A program made the translations under genes and the position numbers. The notes under the pieces are model-generated. The model made no database searches and had not been told where the DNA came from. It was given only the letters and a program-made list of their open reading frames with translations. Source: Rs1 sp034111875 (lineage in GTDB: Bacteria > Pseudomonadota > Gammaproteobacteria > Pseudomonadales > Balneatricaceae). Taken from it: a stretch of DNA of 10,354 bases. The DNA is taken from positions 1-10,354 of the forward strand of contig JAWUWK010000130.1 in assembly GCA_034111875.1 (NCBI GenBank), in the 5' to 3' direction. Shown here piece after piece: positions 6,979 through 10,354 of this stretch; position 1 is the stretch's first letter, and each line of letters opens with the position of its first letter.

Positions 6979-8184
6979 ATGACCCCTGAACAAGCCAGAA
7001 CCAAACCTGCCAAGGTACAATGGGATGATATTTTTTTACTGGAAGCGCAGTTAACCGATGAAGAACGTATGGTGCGAGATGCAGCCAATGCATATTGCCA
7101 AGATAAGCTCGCCTCTAGAGTGACTGAAGCAAACCGCAATGAAATATTCCATCCAGAGATAATGACTGAGTTAGGTGAATTGGGAATGTTAGGCCTTACC
7201 TTACCTGAAGAGTATGGTTGCGCTGGCTTGTCTTATGTATCTTATGGATTAGTGGCACGCGAAGTTGAACGCGTTGATTCAGGTTATCGCTCGGCGATGA
7301 GTGTGCAGTCATCACTAGTAATGCACCCTATTTTTGCTTATGGCACGCAAAAACAACGTCAAAAGTACCTGCCTAAGCTGGCCAGTGGTGAATTTATCGG
7401 CTGCTTTGGATTAACAGAACCAGATCACGGTTCTGACCCCTCTGGCATGCTCACTAAAGCTAAAAAAGTTGATGGTGGTTATTTAATTAGTGGGTCGAAA
7501 AACTGGATAACTAATTCACCCATTGCCGATGTGTTTATTGTCTGGGCAAAATCAGATGCCCATGATCACAAAATTAAAGGTTTCGTCTTAGAAAAATATA
7601 TGCAGGGCTTATTCGCCCCTAAAATTGAAGGAAAATTCTCTCTTCGCAGCTCCATCACAGGCATGATTATGATGGATGAAGTATTTGTTCCAGATGAAAA
7701 CTTACTGCCTTATGCGAGCGGTTTAGCGGGACCTTTTGGCTGTTTAAATAAAGCCCGTTTTGGCATTGCTTGGGGAGCCTTAGGTGCCGCTGAGGATTGT
7801 TGGCATAAAGCGCGCAATTACACCTTAGAGCGTAAACAATTTGGTAGACCACTGGCAGCTAATCAGCTGATTCAAAAAAAGCTGGCTGACATGCAAACCG
7901 AGATCAGTTTAGGTTTACAAGGCGCACTGCAAATGGGCCGCTTAATGGACACAGGGCAGGTCAGTGCAGAACTCATTTCGATGCTCAAACGCAATAACTG
8001 TGGCAAGTCTTTAGACATCGCTCGCCTCGCACGCGATATGCACGGCGGCAACGGAGTGAGCGATGAATACGGGGTTATTCGCCATGTGATGAATTTAGAA
8101 GCCGTCAATACTTATGAGGGGACTCACGATATTCATGCACTCATATTAGGCCGCGCTCAAACCGGCATACAGGCATTTAGCTAA
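6979..8184 (+). CDS. gcdH: Glutaryl-CoA dehydrogenase-type acyl-CoA dehydrogenase
   Basis: This FAD enzyme has 401 residues, the normal length for bacterial glutaryl-CoA dehydrogenases, which oxidise and decarboxylate glutaryl-CoA to crotonyl-CoA. Family marks: RVDSGYRSAMSVQSSLVMHP (98-117, with the substrate-binding Arg at about 104), GCFGLTEPDHGSDP (141-154), KNWITNSPIADVFIVWA (174-190), GPFGCLNKARFGIAWGALG (251-269) and ERKQFGRPLAANQLIQKKLA (284-303). RDMHGGNG follows, then NTYEGTHD with the catalytic Glu at about 380. AGGAG sits six bases before the ATG. The stop overlaps the next start as TAATG, so the two genes are co-translated. The open frame has no damage. In a 2-aminobenzoyl-CoA operon it would act late in the route, but it may also serve lysine/glutaryl-CoA catabolism, which would explain its survival. 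Family assignment is strong; the in vivo substrate is inferred. Confidence 0.93.
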   Translation: MTPEQARTKPAKVQWDDIFLLEAQLTDEERMVRDAANAYCQDKLASRVTEANRNEIFHPEIMTELGELGMLGLTLPEEYGCAGLSYVSYGLVAREVERVDSGYRSAMSVQSSLVMHPIFAYGTQKQRQKYLPKLASGEFIGCFGLTEPDHGSDPSGMLTKAKKVDGGYLISGSKNWITNSPIADVFIVWAKSDAHDHKIKGFVLEKYMQGLFAPKIEGKFSLRSSITGMIMMDEVFVPDENLLPYASGLAGPFGCLNKARFGIAWGALGAAEDCWHKARNYTLERKQFGRPLAANQLIQKKLADMQTEISLGLQGALQMGRLMDTGQVSAELISMLKRNNCGKSLDIARLARDMHGGNGVSDEYGVIRHVMNLEAVNTYEGTHDIHALILGRAQTGIQAFS

Positions 8185-9026
8185 TGACTATTACGAATCA
8201 CTACCCCATCACTGATTGGGACGACGCCTACGCCAACGCTAACCATATAACCAATGGCCAAGGTTATATTCAGCAGTGGCAAGAGGCTGCACAGGACTTC
8301 CGTGATTACTTGATGACTCAAGGGCGCGCAGAACTTACTATGGCCTATGGCTCAAAAGTGCGTAATCAACTCGATCTTTTTTTGCCTCAAACCGCACCGA
8401 TAGGCCTAATTGTTATTGTCCATGGTGGCTATTGGTTAAGGTTTGATAAGAGTTACTGGTCGCATCTTGCCAAAGGTGGTCTGGATGCCGGTTACGCCGT
8501 GGCGATGCCCTCTTATACTTTATGTCCCGAGGCGAGTATTGCGGATATCGTTCAAGAAATTGGCGCAGCCATTAGCCTAGCAGCTACAAAAGTCGCAGGT
8601 GAAATTCGCCTCACAGGTCACTCTGCTGGAGGCCATCTGGTCACCAGCATGATCTGTGAAGACAGCCCTCTCGATAAAAACCTGCTCAAGCGGATTCGCA
8701 AAACAGTCTCTATCTCAGGGTTACATGATTTGCGGCCCCTGTTGAACACCACTATGAATAAAGAACTGCAGTTAGATCAATATCAAGCCGCAGCGCTTAG
8801 CCCTGTATTAAAAATCCCAAAGCATCTCGCTCCACTCACTTGTTGGGTAGGAAGCGATGAGCGCCCTGAATTTTTGCGTTTAAATAAACTCCAAGCCGAT
8901 ATTTGGAAAAGCTTTTCTATGGTCACTGACACCGTTGAAGAAGCAAATAAACATCACTTTAACGTGATCGAGGGCCTAACAGACGAACATCACCCCCTAA
9001 TGCAAAGTTTGTTGAGTAATGACTGA
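8184..9026 (+). CDS. Arylformamidase (kynurenine formamidase), alpha/beta-hydrolase type
   Basis: This 280-residue cytoplasmic alpha/beta hydrolase has no signal peptide. It carries HGGYW at 80-84, the oxyanion-hole signature typical of eukaryote-like kynurenine formamidases, the nucleophile elbow GHSAGG (Ser about 147), Asp in VGSDERPEF (about 225) and the C-terminal His in KHHFNVIEGL (about 258). The complete triad is therefore visible. The reaction would be N-formyl-L-kynurenine + water to kynurenine + formate, feeding KynU. It is not of the metal-dependent KynB cyclase-like family common in bacteria, so no kynB symbol is given. The ATG shares one base with the upstream stop (TAATG). A general esterase is the alternative, but the neighbouring kynU favours formamidase. 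Confidence 0.86.
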   Translation: MTITNHYPITDWDDAYANANHITNGQGYIQQWQEAAQDFRDYLMTQGRAELTMAYGSKVRNQLDLFLPQTAPIGLIVIVHGGYWLRFDKSYWSHLAKGGLDAGYAVAMPSYTLCPEASIADIVQEIGAAISLAATKVAGEIRLTGHSAGGHLVTSMICEDSPLDKNLLKRIRKTVSISGLHDLRPLLNTTMNKELQLDQYQAAALSPVLKIPKHLAPLTCWVGSDERPEFLRLNKLQADIWKSFSMVTDTVEEANKHHFNVIEGLTDEHHPLMQSLLSND

Positions 9027-9252
9027 GAATAAACCAGTCACATTAAAGGTTTTTTTGACACCAAGTAAGCATTTTAGTACTTATTTCAGAGAGCATATCT
9101 GCAATTAGCCGTTTTATAAAACACCACTAAACAGTACTTAATATTTCGTCTTTGGCTTGCGTTTGTAGGTCTTCTCATCTGCTTGTTAGCGAAATTGGCT
9201 TTGCCCTACCCTTTTAATCCGATGAATGCCGCCGCGTTCACTCTGGTTAATA

Positions 9253-9713
9253 GGTCTATTAATTGCCGTCATAGCGGCTAATAAAGTGGCATCATTGAAA
9301 TACGCTGGGAGCTGGTTAATTTATCACTGATACTCGCTTATATACAGCTGACAACACCCCTTAAAGCTATGTGTGGCAAGCGCTGCTGTGTGTCATTTTG
9401 AGTATTTTTAGATTTTATTTGAATGACCTTCCAACCGAGTGCGCTGGTTGTTGTCGATTTAGATTTGAACAAGCCACCGCATAGCTCTATTTCGAGTGGG
9501 CGTTCGTCATAACTAAATGCGGCATAAAACTGATACAAGTAATGTCTTGCGATCTGTTCGTAGATTCAAGTTTAATCTTTGCTGGGACCGCTATTAGATG
9601 AGTTTTTAGTGGTTGGAATAATGGCGTGGTGCGCATCTACCTTCGGATCATTCCAGGCTTTGGATTTCAAGTTTAAATGTAAATATTCATTTAATATTCA
9701 GTACTTTATCTAA
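9253..9713 (-). pseudogene. topB: DNA topoisomerase III (topB), internal remnant
   Basis: On the minus strand one frame reads LKSKAWNDPKVDAHHAIIPT, then two in-frame stops (9572-9574, 9566-9568), then IYEQIARHYLYQFYAAFSYD, ELCGGLFKSKSTTTSALGWK and QRLPHIALRGVVSC. After a frameshift comes LPAYFNDATLLAAMTAI (9253-9302). This is the section of type IA topoisomerases downstream of the catalytic tyrosine; the AHHAIIPT motif is diagnostic. The tyrosine-bearing part is absent, replaced by transposase debris from about 9713 upward. Sequence below 9253 down to about 9140 may be further degraded C-terminus (a KTYKRKPKTKY tail), but I could not align it. The stretch 9027-9140 shows nothing recognisable. 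Plasmid and integrative-element copies of topB are common, so it may be mobile-element cargo. Confidence 0.8.
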
Positions 9714-10210
9714 GTTTTGTTCATGAATTCAGGTTTTTTATCCTGAAAAAGCAACGACAAAGCCTCCGTCGCGGACACACCTTACTTACGACAAGTAGAG
9801 AGTTAACTTCGAACTCGACAAAAAATTTTCGCTCCTTCCATTGATCGAAAGAAACCGGATATTTTTTGTTGTACTTTTGTCATGCGCAGATCGTTCTCAA
9901 CCTGATCAATAATAGAACACATATGGACGCCGCTTTACCGTCAAGACAATAGTCTCGTTTTTGTGCCGCGCTAGCGGTACAGCAGTTTGTTCACTTCTTA
10001 TGCAAAATCGTTAAACATTGACACTAGTGTCCGGTTTAACTATTCGAGCTTTAATTTTCAATGTAATTCATTGATATTATTTTTTGTAGTGATGTAAAAC
10101 TAAACTTTTTAAACGATCTGCAACCAACAATCAATAGCCTAGAAGCCCTTGAGCTCTTAACCGGACACTAGTGAAACATTGAATAAATTTCATCTAAAAG
10201 TTATCGGTAC
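9710..10210 (-). pseudogene. IS66-superfamily (ISBst12-like) transposase, C-terminal remnant
   Basis: The minus-strand frame reads VENDLRMTKVQQKISGFFRS, then MEGAKIFCRVRS, stop (9803-9805), LSTCRK, stop (9782-9784), then GVSATEALSLLFQDKKPEFM and a final stop at 9712-9710. This is the usual end of single-ORF IS66-like transposases, where the N-x-A-E-x-D-L-R-M motif follows the last catalytic residue. Upstream, VNKLLYR and LDEIYSMFNDFA continue in the same frame with more stops, once the 152-bp insertion at 10022-10173 and one copy of its target duplication are removed. The 5' limit near 10210 is set by the IS3 element. It differs clearly from the IS66 copy at position 1. It is old and inactive. 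Confidence 0.75.
10013..10182. mobile_element. 152-bp non-coding MITE-like element with terminal inverted repeats and 9-bp target duplication
   Basis: The element proper is 10022-10173. Its ends are perfect 15-bp inverted repeats, CACTAGTGTCCGGTT at 10022-10036 and its complement at 10159-10173. AAACATTGA occurs directly before (10013-10021) and directly after (10174-10182), a perfect 9-bp direct repeat as made by cut-and-paste transposition. The interior is AT-rich with no open frame of note. It has landed in the transposase remnant. A 9-bp duplication would suit mobilisation by an IS4/IS10-like DDE transposase in trans, but the parent family is not identified from sequence alone. Confidence 0.85.
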
Positions 10211-10354
10211 TGACTGTTGTGGTTGAATTAATAGGACACTTTAATAAAGGATTATAATCCTAATATTGAGGTGAATATGACTAAACGTAAGAACAAGCAT
10301 TATCCAACAGAATTTAAACAAGAAGCGGTTGCTTTGGTCGTTGAACAAAATTAC
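10211..10354 (+). mobile_element. Left end of an IS3-family insertion sequence (continues past the window)
   Basis: A short orfA begins at 10277. The preceding sequence from about 10211 (TGACTG, then TTAATAGGACACTTT) has the TG start and GGACACTT-like stretch common in IS3/IS51-group termini. A perfect palindrome GGATTATAATCC (10249-10260) lies between the end and orfA and includes a TATAAT hexamer. The exact first base is uncertain by several positions because the right end is not in view. Confidence 0.6.
10277..10354 (+). CDS. IS3-family transposase OrfA, N-terminal 26 residues (partial)
   Basis: ATG at 10277 follows GAGGTG at 10268-10273. The peptide MTKRKNKHYPTEFKQEAVAL continues to the window edge. 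The K-x-Y-P-T-E-F-K-x-E-A-V-x-L-V pattern is the helix-turn-helix start of IS3-family OrfA proteins, which bind the IS ends and are usually frameshift-fused to the OrfB integrase. The gene is cut only by the window edge, so activity cannot be judged. Confidence 0.88.
   Translation, partial: MTKRKNKHYPTEFKQEAVALVVEQNY

Noticed and set aside
9031..9056. Possible intrinsic terminator after the formamidase (AAACC ... GGTTTTTTT)
   Set aside because: Only a five-base, A/T-weighted stem with a 13-base loop; the T-run is real but the hairpin is too weak to call.
9150..9325. Plus-strand hydrophobic stretches resembling a decayed membrane transporter
   Set aside because: The minus strand of much of this stretch encodes the topB segment LPAYFNDATLLAAMTAI and neighbouring topB motifs lie just above it, so the hydrophobic reading is an antisense shadow.
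1..10354. CRISPR arrays, tRNA or rRNA genes
   Set aside because: No regularly spaced short repeats and no tRNA or rRNA-like conserved segments were seen on either strand.

Overview
The window reads as accessory DNA from a marine-type gammaproteobacterium. The kynureninase, glutaryl-CoA dehydrogenase, topB and universal stress protein sequences look closest to Shewanella/Alteromonadales relatives, and the composition is moderately AT-rich. That taxonomic call is inferred from remembered family sequence, not from a search. The genome appears to be in active decay: there are many fresh frameshifts, in-frame deletions and nonsense codons, and transposon debris at both ends.

Layout. (1) Positions 1-238 are the right end of an IS66 element that has landed in a universal stress protein gene, whose 3' part survives to 531. 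(2) Positions 524-6397 on the minus strand are one former operon, read right to left: 2-aminobenzoyl-CoA monooxygenase/reductase (pseudogene), SDR dehydrogenase (ORF open but catalytically broken), MarR regulator (intact), enoyl-CoA hydratase fused by deletion to 2-aminobenzoate-CoA ligase (both pseudogenes), kynureninase kynU (intact), and a RidA-like deaminase (pseudogene). (3) Positions 6398-6978 are a divergent control region with palindromes and a sigma70-like promoter. (4) Positions 6979-9026 on the plus strand are an intact, translationally coupled pair: a glutaryl-CoA dehydrogenase-type acyl-CoA dehydrogenase and an arylformamidase (kynurenine formamidase) of the alpha/beta-hydrolase type. 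(5) Positions 9027-10354 are a junkyard: a topB (DNA topoisomerase III) remnant, a dead IS66-like transposase interrupted by a 152-bp non-coding transposon with a 9-bp target duplication, and the start of an IS3-family element.

How the genes fit together. The intact ancestor would have carried tryptophan breakdown through the aerobic CoA-dependent anthranilate route: N-formylkynurenine -> kynurenine (arylformamidase), kynurenine -> anthranilate + alanine (KynU), anthranilate -> 2-aminobenzoyl-CoA (ligase), ring attack by the two-domain monooxygenase/reductase, then beta-oxidation-like steps (hydratase, SDR, acyl-CoA dehydrogenase) and removal of nitrogen (RidA-like), under a MarR repressor. 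In this strain every step between anthranilate and the acyl-CoA dehydrogenase is broken, while the formamidase, kynureninase, regulator and dehydrogenase remain open. The surviving route would end at anthranilate. No tryptophan 2,3-dioxygenase, tRNA, rRNA or CRISPR array is visible in the window.
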